From the NCBI GenBank assembly GCA_022571985.1, contig JACZWU010000008.1, positions 1 to 64,000 on the forward strand: a stretch of 64,000 bases of DNA, written 5' to 3'. This document shows positions 45,078-53,616 of this stretch, in pieces; positions within the stretch are counted from its first letter, which is position 1; the number at the start of each line of letters is the position of its first letter. Origin of the DNA: Candidatus Zixiibacteriota bacterium. GTDB lineage: Bacteria > Zixibacteria > MSB-5A5 > GN15 > FEB-12. Made by a program: the position numbers and the translations under genes. The notes under the pieces were generated by a model. That model was not told where the DNA came from. It did no database searches and saw nothing but the letters and a program-made list of their open reading frames with translations.

Positions 45078-45902
45078 TTAGTGAATTCTCCACTCAGTTA
45101 GATTATCAGGATTCACATTTACTCGAAGATTCCATTCTTTGTTCTGAATCCCAGCCGTGCTTTTTTCACTTGGGTCAAGCAGAGCAAGATTGGGTGTAAT
45201 GTTTTTCAAAAGCTTCTTACGAAACTTCGGTCTTGTGATTTCGAGTACATCCATGAGATAGCCGAGACGTTTCATTATCGCCCCGTTCTTCATTTTCAGA
45301 GCATATTCAAGTAGCCTGCTATAATCCAATTCTTTTCTTCCGTTCCATAAGCCTTTGGCTATCTCGACAACTTCTCCGCAATAGCGTGGCTGATCTAAAC
45401 AATCGATGATGGTTTTCTCTTTGTCAGCAACGACTACTTTTTGGCTTCCTACCCAGTGTTCTTCAAAACCGAAAAACTTTTCTTTCTTAAATCGTATGAA
45501 TTTAATCTGCATTCCCTTAAGCTCGATGGGCAGTTTGGTCTTTAGGGTGGCCACAAAGATTGTCCTTGATGGCTGTTCCGTCCATCCATAAAAAGAAATG
45601 GCAGTCCAGAAACTAAGGTAGTAAGGCGTAATCATCTGGGAGGCGATTATAACGCCTTCTTCGGTATACTGACCTGTCTTCCAGGCCTCAGGTGGTATAA
45701 GCAGATACTTTGCTCTCTCGATACGCTGTAGTTTGCTTTTCTCAACCAAACGATGGATTATCTGTGAAGCAGCTATGTTGGTAATACCTAATAATTCTGC
45801 GGCATCAGATACGGTGAATATCTTAAGACCCTTGCTACCAACTGTAGCAATAAGCTCTGCCTCTTTTGCCCCTAATCCGGTCATTTTATTTCGGTTAATC
45901 AT
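45078..45902 (-). CDS. abiEi: AbiEi-family antitoxin
   Basis: The 274-residue protein has a winged helix-turn-helix at the N-terminus (FTVSDAAELLGITNIAASQI about residues 30-50) and the AbiEi C-terminal domain (IKFIRFKKEKFFGFEEHWVG). AbiEi antitoxins repress their own promoter and neutralise AbiEii. The start is an ATG at 45902. The toxin gene follows after a four-base gap. Confidence 0.85.
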   Translation of the reverse strand: MINRNKMTGLGAKEAELIATVGSKGLKIFTVSDAAELLGITNIAASQIIHRLVEKSKLQRIERAKYLLIPPEAWKTGQYTEEGVIIASQMITPYYLSFWTAISFYGWTEQPSRTIFVATLKTKLPIELKGMQIKFIRFKKEKFFGFEEHWVGSQKVVVADKEKTIIDCLDQPRYCGEVVEIAKGLWNGRKELDYSRLLEYALKMKNGAIMKRLGYLMDVLEITRPKFRKKLLKNITPNLALLDPSEKSTAGIQNKEWNLRVNVNPDNLTEWRIH

Positions 45903-46035
45903 TATTGCCTTTCACACAATGATAATACAACAAAATAATTACGGCTGTCAAGCAAGTTTTAGGTACTACGGAAACCTGAAGCGTTATTGATATGAAGAAA
46001 ATCCGAGGGTATGACATCCCTTTTGACATACACCT

Positions 46036-46219
46036 CTTTCTAACACTTTTCTAACAAAACGAGCAAAAACAGCAGATAATAAGCGAAAACACCAGACACT
46101 GTATTCCCTGTAAGTAATTGCTACTACTACAGGTTAGTGTCTGGTGTTCTCTGTTGGTTGGACTAATGAGCTGGCTCATAACCCGAAGGTCGCGGGTTCA
46201 AATCCCGCCCCCGCTACCA
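46036..46219 (+). repeat. Attachment-type repeat R1: TTTTCTAACA pair, nested hairpin, tRNA 3' half
   Basis: In order: two arm-like repeats (46036-46056), outer stem AACACCAGACACT/AGTGTCTGGTGTT (46088-46100, 46136-46148) around an inner CCTGTA/TACAGG stem (46107-46112, 46128-46133), then 47 bases matching the tRNA from the anticodon loop to CCA (46173-46219). In the copied T stem the pair A:T of the intact tRNA is replaced by G:C on both sides, so the structure is kept. Confidence 0.88.
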
Positions 46220-46715
46220 AAATTCGTTGCATCGCAATTAGTTATGCATTCTCACGGTAAAATAGTCTGTCAAAGTTCCAGCCCGAAGGTCAAAATTATG
46301 GTGTCTATTAATTTCTAATGATCCTTCTAATTTGGGGAATTTCTGTATTGTGACCTTCGGGTTCTAACGGATTTTTGCAAACTTAAGTGAAGCTTTTGAG
46401 AGCTTCAGGGCTTGTGAACCGTTCATCCAGCGGACGCGTAGCCCATTACCGATGCGCGTCATACAGAATTGTAATCATGTAACCTCCTAATTATTGGAAT
46501 GTGACTGTGTGGTTTTTGTTTTAATCACATTTAATCATAGATTGTTCTAAGAGATTATCAATTGCCTAATATGGCAAGCCCAAAATGAGAGGCACATATC
46601 AAGAAGTCTCGAGGACAATAAAGCTTGATTAATGATTCCTTATTGTAAATAGTAAATCATATTTGTAAATTATAATCCAAGAGGAACTAATAATCAACAG
46701 CTCGAGGGTTGCGGT
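46220..46715. other. Gene-free start of the second element
   Basis: No gene or tandem repeat pair is visible; GTTCTAACGG at 46369-46378 is the only trace of an arm-like sequence. The region is AT-rich and ends at the PLP decarboxylase start. Confidence 0.4.
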
Positions 46716-48431
46716 GTGTTTGCGGAGCTGAAATTAACAATTCTAAAGGACTTAGGCAATAGAATGAAGGACTCTCAAATATATGGCATCATTAAGTCAT
46801 TGTTTCCTATGCCAGGTGATGAAAATCTCCTGTCAAAGTACATCGAAACCTTTCAAACGAGCATCGAACATAAATCAGAACAATTGATCGCACGACTGCC
46901 AGGAGTCACCAATGAGGCGGAATATTCTCGTCTAGTCGAAAAGTATTCGAAACTACCAAAGTCATGCCCAAACCCGATCGACAAATGCAATCAACTAGTA
47001 AGCGACTTATTCGTCGGATTCCCAATATGGAGAAGCCCGCTACTTCAATACAACGTCGCAGCCCCAGTCAACGTCGCAGCAGCAGCCATGTATTCTCTTG
47101 CGCTCGACAATAATATTTTCAGCATCAGTGACAGTTTTGCCGGAAACACCCTCGTCGCAGAAGAAGCTACTGTCCAGATATTAGGGAACATGATAGGCAT
47201 CAAGAATGCGAAGGGATGGTTTACATTCAGCGGTTCAGCCACGATTCTATATGGCATCAAAGTTGGACTCAAGAAAGCCGATCCAGAATCTGCGAGAAAA
47301 GGAATAACTAAAAGTGTGTCGATTATTTCAACAGAAGATGGTCACTTCGCAACCACGTATTCTGCTGAATGGCTCGGCATCGGAACAGATAATGTTGAAC
47401 GAATTAAAGCTAATGCCAACAGAACAAGTAGTCTTACTGATCTCGAACAGTTATTAAGAACTCGAATGGAAAATGGAATTCGAATCGCTGCAATTGTAGT
47501 CAATGGAGGTACAAGTTATGGCCATGTCATAGACGACATCAAGACCATAGTTGAACTAAGAGATGCGCTAGTAAAAGAATATAAACTCGAATACAGCCCC
47601 CATATTCATGTTGACTCCGTCATTGGTTGGATGTGGCTCTTCTTCCACAACTACGATTTCAAGCAGAATGAACTAGGAATCACTGACGAAGCCCTAGAAC
47701 TCATTCAGCTACAATACCAGAAGATCTCCGAATTGACATACGCAGACTCATGGGGAGCAGACTTTCACAAGAGCATCGGAGGGTGCCCAGCAGACTCCAG
47801 CGTATTCATACTTAACGATCAAAACGATGCCATTCATCTCTCTAAAAAGGAAGATCCCGTTGAGAGCATGCATCAAATAGCCGAAGAATTTGCAACCAAC
47901 TCTCCGGTAATATACACATTAGAGAATTCGCGATCTTCTGGCCCCCCACTTGCCGCACTTACATCGCTCCATTCAATGGGGAGCATAGGATTTCAACGAA
48001 ATCTCGCAAATCTAATCGAAACAAAGCTTACAATGAAACGCCTATTCCTGAAACATCCAGACATATCCATATGCGACCCATACGAACTCGGCTATGTGTT
48101 GATGATTAGAATGTACCCACCATTGATCAAGAATAACGAACTGAAGGGACAGGAATTATCTAGCAATTCCCCACACCTATTCTCATTTGTTGAAGAAACG
48201 AACATTTACTTATTGGACTTCTTCAACTGGGATCGTAAGTACAGAATGGACTCCAGCGGTGAAATTGAATACTCATTCAGCACTTCGTTCGTATTGCTTC
48301 CTACCGGACAAGGTCTCTACGCTCTAAAAATATATCCAAATTCCCCACACACCAACGAAATCTATGCTAAAGACACAGTTTCGACCATCCTCAATTCTAA
48401 AAACACATTTGATGCGATTATAAGAAGATAG
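46716..48431 (+). CDS. PLP-dependent group II decarboxylase-like protein
   Basis: The 571-residue protein resembles the glutamate/aromatic amino acid decarboxylase group: WFTFSGSATILYGIKVGL (phosphate-binding part), HVDSVIGWMW with the aspartate that contacts the pyridine nitrogen, and WGADFHKSIGG near residue 356 with the lysine that should bind PLP. The substrate is not predictable. A GTG at 46716 follows GAGGG. It is the only gene of the second integrated element, and its codon use and AT-richness look different from the chromosome upstream. Confidence 0.78.
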   Translation: MFAELKLTILKDLGNRMKDSQIYGIIKSLFPMPGDENLLSKYIETFQTSIEHKSEQLIARLPGVTNEAEYSRLVEKYSKLPKSCPNPIDKCNQLVSDLFVGFPIWRSPLLQYNVAAPVNVAAAAMYSLALDNNIFSISDSFAGNTLVAEEATVQILGNMIGIKNAKGWFTFSGSATILYGIKVGLKKADPESARKGITKSVSIISTEDGHFATTYSAEWLGIGTDNVERIKANANRTSSLTDLEQLLRTRMENGIRIAAIVVNGGTSYGHVIDDIKTIVELRDALVKEYKLEYSPHIHVDSVIGWMWLFFHNYDFKQNELGITDEALELIQLQYQKISELTYADSWGADFHKSIGGCPADSSVFILNDQNDAIHLSKKEDPVESMHQIAEEFATNSPVIYTLENSRSSGPPLAALTSLHSMGSIGFQRNLANLIETKLTMKRLFLKHPDISICDPYELGYVLMIRMYPPLIKNNELKGQELSSNSPHLFSFVEETNIYLLDFFNWDRKYRMDSSGEIEYSFSTSFVLLPTGQGLYALKIYPNSPHTNEIYAKDTVSTILNSKNTFDAIIRR

Positions 48432-48531
48432 AAGGCAGGCAACTCTTTTGGTATGACCCCAGTTGATATACCACTTTTTAAGTTAGTTTTATCATAGCAC
48501 TACAGCACTCGCTTGCTCTTGACATACACTT

Positions 48532-48751
48532 CTTTCTAACATTTTTCTAACAAGACGAGCAAGAACAACAGATAATAAGAAGAAACACCAGACACTTTGT
48601 TCCCCGTAAGTAGTTGCTACTACTACAGGTTAGTGTCTGGTGCTTTCTGTTGTTAGGATAACTGAGCAAGCTCATAACCCGAAGGTCGCAGGTTCCTTTC
48701 GTTTCACTCAGGATCTCCACTTCGTTTCGACAAATCCTGCCCCCGCTACCA
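48532..48751 (+). repeat. Attachment-type repeat R2, tRNA copy interrupted in the T-loop
   Basis: It has the same order as R1: arm-like repeats at 48532-48552, hairpin AACACCAGACACT/AGTGTCTGGTGCT (48584-48596, 48632-48644), tRNA 3' half from 48671. The tRNA copy is split after GGTTC by about 36 extra bases (CTTTCGTTTCACTCAGG...) and resumes AAATCCTGCCCCCGC up to ACCA at 48751. Confidence 0.88.
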
Positions 48752-48792
48752 AATAAACTGAACCACAATAAGTTACAAGCTTATTGTGGTTT

Positions 48793-48824
48793 TCTTTTGT
48801 CCACGAATAATTAGCTTTCTAACA
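48793..48824 (+). repeat. Element-end repeat, also at 61.6 kb
   Basis: TTTGTCCACGAATAATT followed by AGCTTTCTAACA recurs at 61598-61626 (TTTGTCCACGAAAAATT then CACTTTCTAAAA). The copies may be left ends of related elements. Confidence 0.55.
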
Positions 48825-48907
48825 AAACATTTTTGAACTGTATTTATGACGAGATAAAAAAAGGACAAGTCATTAAACTTGTCCTTCATTTGTTATATCA
48901 TTTAATT

Positions 48908-49024
48908 CTATTTCAATAAAATCATCTTCTTAGTTTCAATAAAATTTTCTGAAGCTAACCGGTATAAATAAATCCCACTCGCTAAGCGCGAAGCATCCCA
49001 TTCTACAGTGTGATATCCTAACAG
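48908..49024 (-). pseudogene. C-terminal sorting-domain-like tail, separated from the hydrolase by a stop codon
   Basis: Directly after the hydrolase stop (TAG, 49025-49027) and in the same frame, 38 residues are encoded that end at the TAG at 48908-48910. They contain YHTVEWDASRLASGIYLYR and end KKMILLK, which is the pattern of FlgD-like/type IX secretion C-terminal domains (GxHxVxWDxxxxASGxYxYxL...KKMxLLK). Either the stop is a mutation in a longer gene, or the tail is a remnant of another gene. Confidence 0.72.
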
Positions 49025-49948
49025 CTATTTCTTATCAACATGAGTACCAGATTTTCCAGTCAATTCATCCAGTGTTTCGTGAAGCAATCGGTTGAAAGTA
49101 GCGGGGCTTTCCTGAGGGATAAAATGACCGATACCTGTGACGGATTTCATTTCAAAGGAAGATGCATGTTTTCGATTTGTCTCCATTTCAGTCGGTGTCA
49201 TATCAGAATTGATTGCACGAATTGGAACTCTGACGTCCCTTAGTATTGCCTGGACATCTGTTCTGAAATAGTTTTCAAACGCACTCATTGCAACCTCCTG
49301 AGGCGCCGCACTCATATCGGCGACAACCCAGTTAACAAGAGCACTATCGGCATCTTTCAGGAACATACCCCGAACAAAACCATCCACGCTTGCAGCAAAG
49401 TCAGCTCTGAAGGGCTTAGCGATTTCAGTTACCTGTTCCCGTGAAAATCCAGTACCAAATTCCTTAAAACAATCCACGCCAATTACACCGATGATTCTCC
49501 CAGAAAGCTGCCGCGCAGCCTCAAGACTCACCTTACCACCCATCGAATGACCAGTTAACACAACTTTATTTGGGTTGACTTTGTTAACAACTGAAGCTAC
49601 GTCGGCGCCGAAGGCTGCCATGGTCCAGTCTTCCCTACCGAGCCCAGATTCACCGTGGCCACCTAAGTCGACCGTCACAACCTGATAAGTCTTGGAAAAT
49701 TCACCCACCTGATTCTTCCAGTATCCTCTGTCACAATTCCAGCCATGGACAAAAACCAGAGCTGGTTCACCTTCTCCGACGACTTCATAGTGAATCATTA
49801 CACCATCAACTGATGACACACTGTCAACGATTGGAGCAGTTACCTTCGTAGTTGTATCAGTATCTTTCTGGCAAGAAATCAGCATCAGATATACTAGAGC
49901 TAGTTGACTGACCAAAAAAAATACTGATAATCTTTTCTTCATTTCCAT
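49025..49948 (-). CDS. Alpha/beta hydrolase, lipoprotein
   Basis: The 307-residue protein has a lipoprotein signal peptide (LVYLMLISC) and a canonical alpha/beta hydrolase fold: HGWNCDRGYW (oxyanion-hole region), VDLGGHGES, nucleophile elbow GHSMGG with the serine near residue 141, and GIGHFIPQESP with the catalytic histidine near 285. Probable ester or lactone substrates; not determinable. ATG follows AAGGA by six bases. It is the only intact gene of the third element. Confidence 0.85.
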   Translation of the reverse strand: MEMKKRLSVFFLVSQLALVYLMLISCQKDTDTTTKVTAPIVDSVSSVDGVMIHYEVVGEGEPALVFVHGWNCDRGYWKNQVGEFSKTYQVVTVDLGGHGESGLGREDWTMAAFGADVASVVNKVNPNKVVLTGHSMGGKVSLEAARQLSGRIIGVIGVDCFKEFGTGFSREQVTEIAKPFRADFAASVDGFVRGMFLKDADSALVNWVVADMSAAPQEVAMSAFENYFRTDVQAILRDVRVPIRAINSDMTPTEMETNRKHASSFEMKSVTGIGHFIPQESPATFNRLLHETLDELTGKSGTHVDKK

Positions 49949-50073
49949 CGAATTCCTTTCTTTAGCGCATAATAAATTTTAGTATCTTAATTTAACGGAA
50001 TTGGTTTGAAAATAAACTGTCATTGAGAAGGCTGACTTTGCAAGTTTATATTATTTAGTTTTGTTATTCATCT

Positions 50074-50254
50074 CTTTCTAACAATTTTCTAACAAGACAA
50101 GCAAGAACAGCAGAGAATAAGAAGAAACACCAGACACTGTGTTTCCTGCAAGCAATTGCTATTACTACAGGTTAGCGTCTGGTGTTTTCTGTTGGTTGGA
50201 CTATTGAGCTGGCTCATAACCCGAAGGTCGCAGGTTCAAATCCTGCCCCCGCTA
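50074..50254 (+). repeat. Attachment-type repeat R3 and tRNA 3' half without CCA
   Basis: Arm-like pair at 50074-50094, hairpin AACACCAGACACT/AGCGTCTGGTGTT (50126-50138, 50174-50186), then GGCTCATAACCCGAAGGTCG followed by the intact T arm; it ends GCTATT rather than GCTACCA. Confidence 0.88.
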
Positions 50255-50321
50255 TTAAGAAACGCAGGTTTCCCTTTCGCTTCGCTTGGGGATCTCCGCT
50301 ATCGATTCGACAAACCGGTCC

Positions 50322-50465
50322 CCCGCTACTAAGTTTAAACTCCTGAAGTTCAACAGCTTCGGGAGTTTCTTTTTGTGTGGGATTTTCTTCGGAAATCGGA
50401 TTTTCTACCATTTTTCTACCGCTTTTTCCAAAGACGGCTTCATTGACCAGCCCCCGAGGCGTATC
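50322..50465 (-). pseudogene. Integrase 3'-end remnant 1
   Basis: The translation NEAVFGKSGRKMVENPISEE followed by NPTQKETPEAVELQEFKLSS matches the end of the truncated integrase at 42.5 kb (VFGSFVRKLLENPVSEGNPT). Only the C-terminal part remains. It points at the degraded tRNA copy, as in the intact arrangement, and marks the left end of the fourth element. Confidence 0.8.
50401..50421 (+). repeat. Tandem TTTTCTACCA pair, left end of the fourth element
   Basis: TTTTCTACCA at 50401-50410 and TTTTCTACCG at 50412-50421, period 11. The same variant, and not TTTTCTAACA, precedes R4 at 57.3 kb. Confidence 0.65.
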
Positions 50466-50689
50466 AACCAACAGATCGTTTGACTGTTGCAATGACTGGA
50501 CTAACTTAACAAGTGGTACAACTAATGGGGGCCGGTCAATAGGCTTCGAGCGCATCACGCAAACGCTCGCAGTTCCAGCGAACGGAATCGTCTTTGGTCA
50601 TCGTGTAGATACTGTCCGGAAACTCCGGGCGTCGGCTTCGATGGAGTGATACTGCGTACGATCAATGGCGGAGCCGACTGGATTTCAAT

Positions 50690-51355
50690 CTAAGGTTCAG
50701 GATAAGAAATTTGACCGCAAGGAATGAGGATACATGCAAATGGAGAACGACCGCTATAAAAGTCAAGTTTAAGCCCTAATGCTAATTGAGGATCAGTTGA
50801 TTTATCTTGATTCATTAGACTATCACATGCTTGAAAATTGTCGCTATCGCCTTGTGCGAATAGCGCATTCGGAACTACGCCACAGTTTGTAGGCCTGGAA
50901 TATAGTGTCCCAAATGTTACTACGCTTTTTTCCCCAGGTTCAAGGGTTTTATTTAAGATATATGGGGTATCTAAGCACCTGTCTAAAAAGTTGCCTAATC
51001 CATTAGTTATGACGTTAATTAAAGCTGCTGTATCTGGTGTCAGTTCTTTTGGCAATAAGAATACTTTATACTTTTTATCGCCACAAGCAGCTGGAAAATC
51101 GTATTCATTTGATAAAGCTATTTGAAGATGAATTGCAATTGTACTGTCATTAGTGATAGTAGCTGTGATATATCTGTAATTGTGCTTAGTTCCAAGAGTG
51201 TCTGTGTGAGTTAATCCTTGGTTAGGACCGTATTCAATCTGCAGCCCACTTTTCGACCCTCGTCGGTCGTCTGACGTGCGCTGTGCCGGTGCGACGATGG
51301 GAGAAGCGAGCAGTGCAACCAGAAGTGTCCAGTGAAGTACTGACGCGTTTCGCAT
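50690..51355 (-). CDS. Secreted protein of unknown function
   Basis: The 221-residue protein has a signal peptide (LHWTLLVALLASPIVAPAQ) and a beta-rich mature part with six cysteines (AACGDKK, RCLDTP, TNCGVVP, ACDSL, FACILIPCGQ). I do not recognise the family. It lies between an integrase remnant and a propeller-like pseudogene in the fourth element and has higher GC than the defence-like cassette. Confidence 0.5.
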   Translation of the reverse strand: MRNASVLHWTLLVALLASPIVAPAQRTSDDRRGSKSGLQIEYGPNQGLTHTDTLGTKHNYRYITATITNDSTIAIHLQIALSNEYDFPAACGDKKYKVFLLPKELTPDTAALINVITNGLGNFLDRCLDTPYILNKTLEPGEKSVVTFGTLYSRPTNCGVVPNALFAQGDSDNFQACDSLMNQDKSTDPQLALGLKLDFYSGRSPFACILIPCGQISYPEP

Positions 51356-51875
51356 TTTCTTTCCTTTCTGTTGGCCAACAATTCGGACGCGCGAGCGCCA
51401 GCTTCACCCGCGCTCAGCTTTCCCGCGTCGTGTCAGTGGATCCTGTCGAATTATACAAGCACCGTAGCCCTGAGTTCCTTGCAATCCGAACCAGATATTG
51501 CCCGCAGCGTCTTCTCCGATTGAAAACACCCGATCAAGCTACAGGTCGAGATGACCACACTGGGCAATCGATGGAATCTACAACTGTGAAGGCACCCACG
51601 AAAGACGTTTATTCGGTCATTTGTAGAGCGCATCGAAATCGAATATCCGTTGGCGGAACTTCACTACACCTGCCCACTACGCCACCCGAGGGGTGTAAAC
51701 CACTGACCGAAGAAGTTCTGCATATGGGAAGAATTGGCTCCCCGTGTTGTACACTTTGCGAACCTTACGGTTTGAAGTTCGGGGGCGTGGACGCTAAGTC
51801 CCCCGGCAGGACGATCTTAGAACTTTTCTCTTTTGGATGCATCAGGTCTCCTGCTTCCAAACAGTTAACACATAG
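51356..51875. other. Gene-free stretch with a beta-propeller remnant
   Basis: No intact gene is visible in 520 bp. On the minus strand, 51421-51538 encodes one propeller-like repeat interrupted from its neighbours by stop codons. The rest (51640-51875) shows nothing I can name. Confidence 0.4.
51421..51538 (-). pseudogene. Two-component-regulator-type propeller remnant
   Basis: The frame reads DRVFSIGEDAAGNIWFGL, the consensus of a propeller repeat (V.SI.ED..GNIWFGT) of hybrid two-component regulators. Just upstream are in-frame stop codons, so this is a decayed gene fragment. Confidence 0.5.
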
Positions 51876-52922
51876 TTATTTTAGGGAATCATGCGAAACA
51901 TTGACCAGTTCATAGAAAACGCCTTTTTTCAAGTGTTCGCCCATAAGAAAAAGTCCAGTAGTATAGGGATCAATTTCAAACCCTTTAACTGCTCTTGGCG
52001 CGAGATATCGTCGCAACTGTTCCGCTCGGTCTGTTTGTCCCAGTTCCTTGGCCAAGCAATAGGCCCAAGCCGTCGCGAGTTCGTTCGTCGAGGACTCCTT
52101 CTCAGCCTCACGTTCACCGACTTGAACATAGGCGACATCTCCCTCGTAAATCACATGTCGCTGCCAACTCTCAAACCAGTCGGACGCCTTTTCAGGCACG
52201 ACCCCGCTCATCAGGAAAAGCGCCCAGATATCGGTGCCAATCGCGCGACTCTCTATGTTTGCTTCAGCACTGTTCGGTTGAGTGCCGTAGTAAAACATCG
52301 AGCCGGTCTCCTTGCCAACCAGGAGATTACCCTCAACCGACTCTAGCCAATCGGCATTCGCGGCGGAAAAGTTGGTTTTGAACAGGCGGTCATGTAGCAC
52401 ATTGTTGATTAGCATGTGTGCATTGCACTGTAGCATCGACACGTTGTCGAAACAGCTTACGCCGCAGCTTGGAGATTCCGATGCCTGTTTCCAGAGATTG
52501 CGGGAGAGATCGCTGTAGGTTGTCGATTTGCCGTCGAGTTCGATACGGTCGGCAGGCGGCTCTCCAAAGGCATCAATGTAGAATCCGATAAACGTCGCTA
52601 GTCGCCCGGCATAGGTCAGGTTTCCCTTCTGCAGTGGCCAAGTCCGCTCTTTCTGCCAGGGGGCATACCAGTACTTCCAAGATCGATCATCAAACAAACC
52701 TCGATAAATTGTATCAAGTTGCGGCCGAAGCTTATCGGCCTGGCTTGGGTCTCGTTTGAGCACCACGAAAAGCCCCAGCGCCGAATAAATAAGTTGATAC
52801 CGGGTCCCCATGGCCTGTGATTCATCTTTTGGTTGGTAAAATTTGGTCCAATCGATATCTTGACCTGAAAAACAAATTTCGAGCCGTTCCGCCGCCGCCG
52901 CGGTAGCGTCATTTATAATCAT
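51876..52922 (-). CDS. Helical barrel protein, possibly linalool dehydratase/isomerase-like
   Basis: The 348-residue protein has features of an alpha/alpha-barrel enzyme: LTYAGRLATFIGFYIDAFG near 103-121, and CGVSCFDNVSMLQCNAHMLI near 152-171. The pattern is like that of linalool dehydratase/isomerase-type proteins (YSG-type helix, a cysteine-rich region followed by QCN.H), an assignment from memory without search. It starts at ATG (52922) overlapping the end of the Mrr-like fragment; homology may begin later. No signal peptide. Confidence 0.45.
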   Translation of the reverse strand: MIINDATAAAAERLEICFSGQDIDWTKFYQPKDESQAMGTRYQLIYSALGLFVVLKRDPSQADKLRPQLDTIYRGLFDDRSWKYWYAPWQKERTWPLQKGNLTYAGRLATFIGFYIDAFGEPPADRIELDGKSTTYSDLSRNLWKQASESPSCGVSCFDNVSMLQCNAHMLINNVLHDRLFKTNFSAANADWLESVEGNLLVGKETGSMFYYGTQPNSAEANIESRAIGTDIWALFLMSGVVPEKASDWFESWQRHVIYEGDVAYVQVGEREAEKESSTNELATAWAYCLAKELGQTDRAEQLRRYLAPRAVKGFEIDPYTTGLFLMGEHLKKGVFYELVNVSHDSLK

Positions 52923-53088
52923 AGTCTTTCTCCATCACGTTCCGCATTCTTTCTCGTGTTGAATAGGTGGAGAGATCACCAATCTTTGTCCATCCTAAGC
53001 AAATAAAGCCTTCATCGCGCGCGCTAAGTGCTATTCTATCATTGTTACCGATATGAACAACCCAAAGCCTTTCACAATCTGTAAACAT
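52909..53088 (-). pseudogene. N-terminal fragment of a Mrr-type restriction protein
   Basis: The 59-residue fragment reads LWVVHIGNNDRIALSARDEG, then ICLGWTKIGDLSTYSTRER. This is the N-terminal pattern of restriction endonuclease-like proteins of the Mrr group (WLVRxGxxGExxxxALxxG...IGWxxxGDLSxYxxREEL). A TGA ends it at 52909, overlapping the start of the next gene by 14 bases. The nuclease domain is missing. Confidence 0.5.
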
Positions 53089-53616
53089 GATTATCCATTC
53101 TAATGTTTTAAAAATCGGTGTTAGCAAAAGTACTAATTTTTCAACTTACAATCAACACAGAATAAACTGAAGTTTATAGTGTAGTTCAATGAGAGGCAAC
53201 AATTTTGTACAAGTCACATTTACAATATCCATTCCTTAAGTAATTAGGAGACAAGTGGTATGATGCCAACGAATAGTTAAGTGGAGTTGGTCTGTAAGAG
53301 ACGAGCAATAAGCGGACGAATAGAGAAAGATAAGATATGTGTAGAAAATCCATCAAAACTAGTTATGAATATCAATACCTGAATGGAGCTATGGCATAAT
53401 CTGAAACAACAGCTCTCCGCTTTCCTCACACAGAAAGAACTTGCGGGTAACAACTATCTAATTTTTGTAACTGATTGATTAACAATAAAAAAGCTCCCCC
53501 GAATAGACGAGTTTTGCAACTGGTTGAACGGAAATCATACAATTGTGATTGAACAACTTTCTCAATCTGTTATATTGTGATGATCAGATCTCTTGAAATT
53601 GAGTGGAAGCCTATAT
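53089..53616. other. AT-rich gene-free stretch upstream of the nuclease cassette
   Basis: No gene is visible in 528 bp. At its right end a promoter-like TTGAAC (53549-53554) and TATATT (53571-53576) with 16-base spacing precede the cassette; the rest is AT-rich without clear repeats. Confidence 0.4.
53549..53576 (+). promoter_or_regulatory. Putative promoter of the nuclease cassette
   Basis: TTGAAC and TATATT with a 16-base spacer lie about 40 bases before the ATG at 53617. Confidence 0.4.

Larger units (their letters stand above)
50255..50689. other. Second degraded tRNA copy and integrase remnant; no intact gene
   Basis: At 50265-50332 a degraded tRNA T arm (GCAGGTTTCC...CCCCCGCTAC) carries an insert in the T-loop. 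The integrase 3' end follows at 50322-50465. From 50466 to 50689 I see nothing recognisable. Confidence 0.55.

Noticed and set aside
46060-46219. Interpreting the hairpin-tRNA units as integron attC sites
   Set aside because: The folding is similar, but the conserved integron core sequences are not evident, and the recombinase remnants are of the tRNA-integrase type.
50214-50558. A 114-codon minus-strand gene
   Set aside because: Only its middle part matches the integrase C-terminus and the end reads through the tRNA-like copies; treated as remnant.
51283-51915. A 210-codon plus-strand frame
   Set aside because: It overlaps the 5' end of a secreted protein gene and the propeller remnant on the other strand, has no recognisable domain and no clear ribosome binding site.
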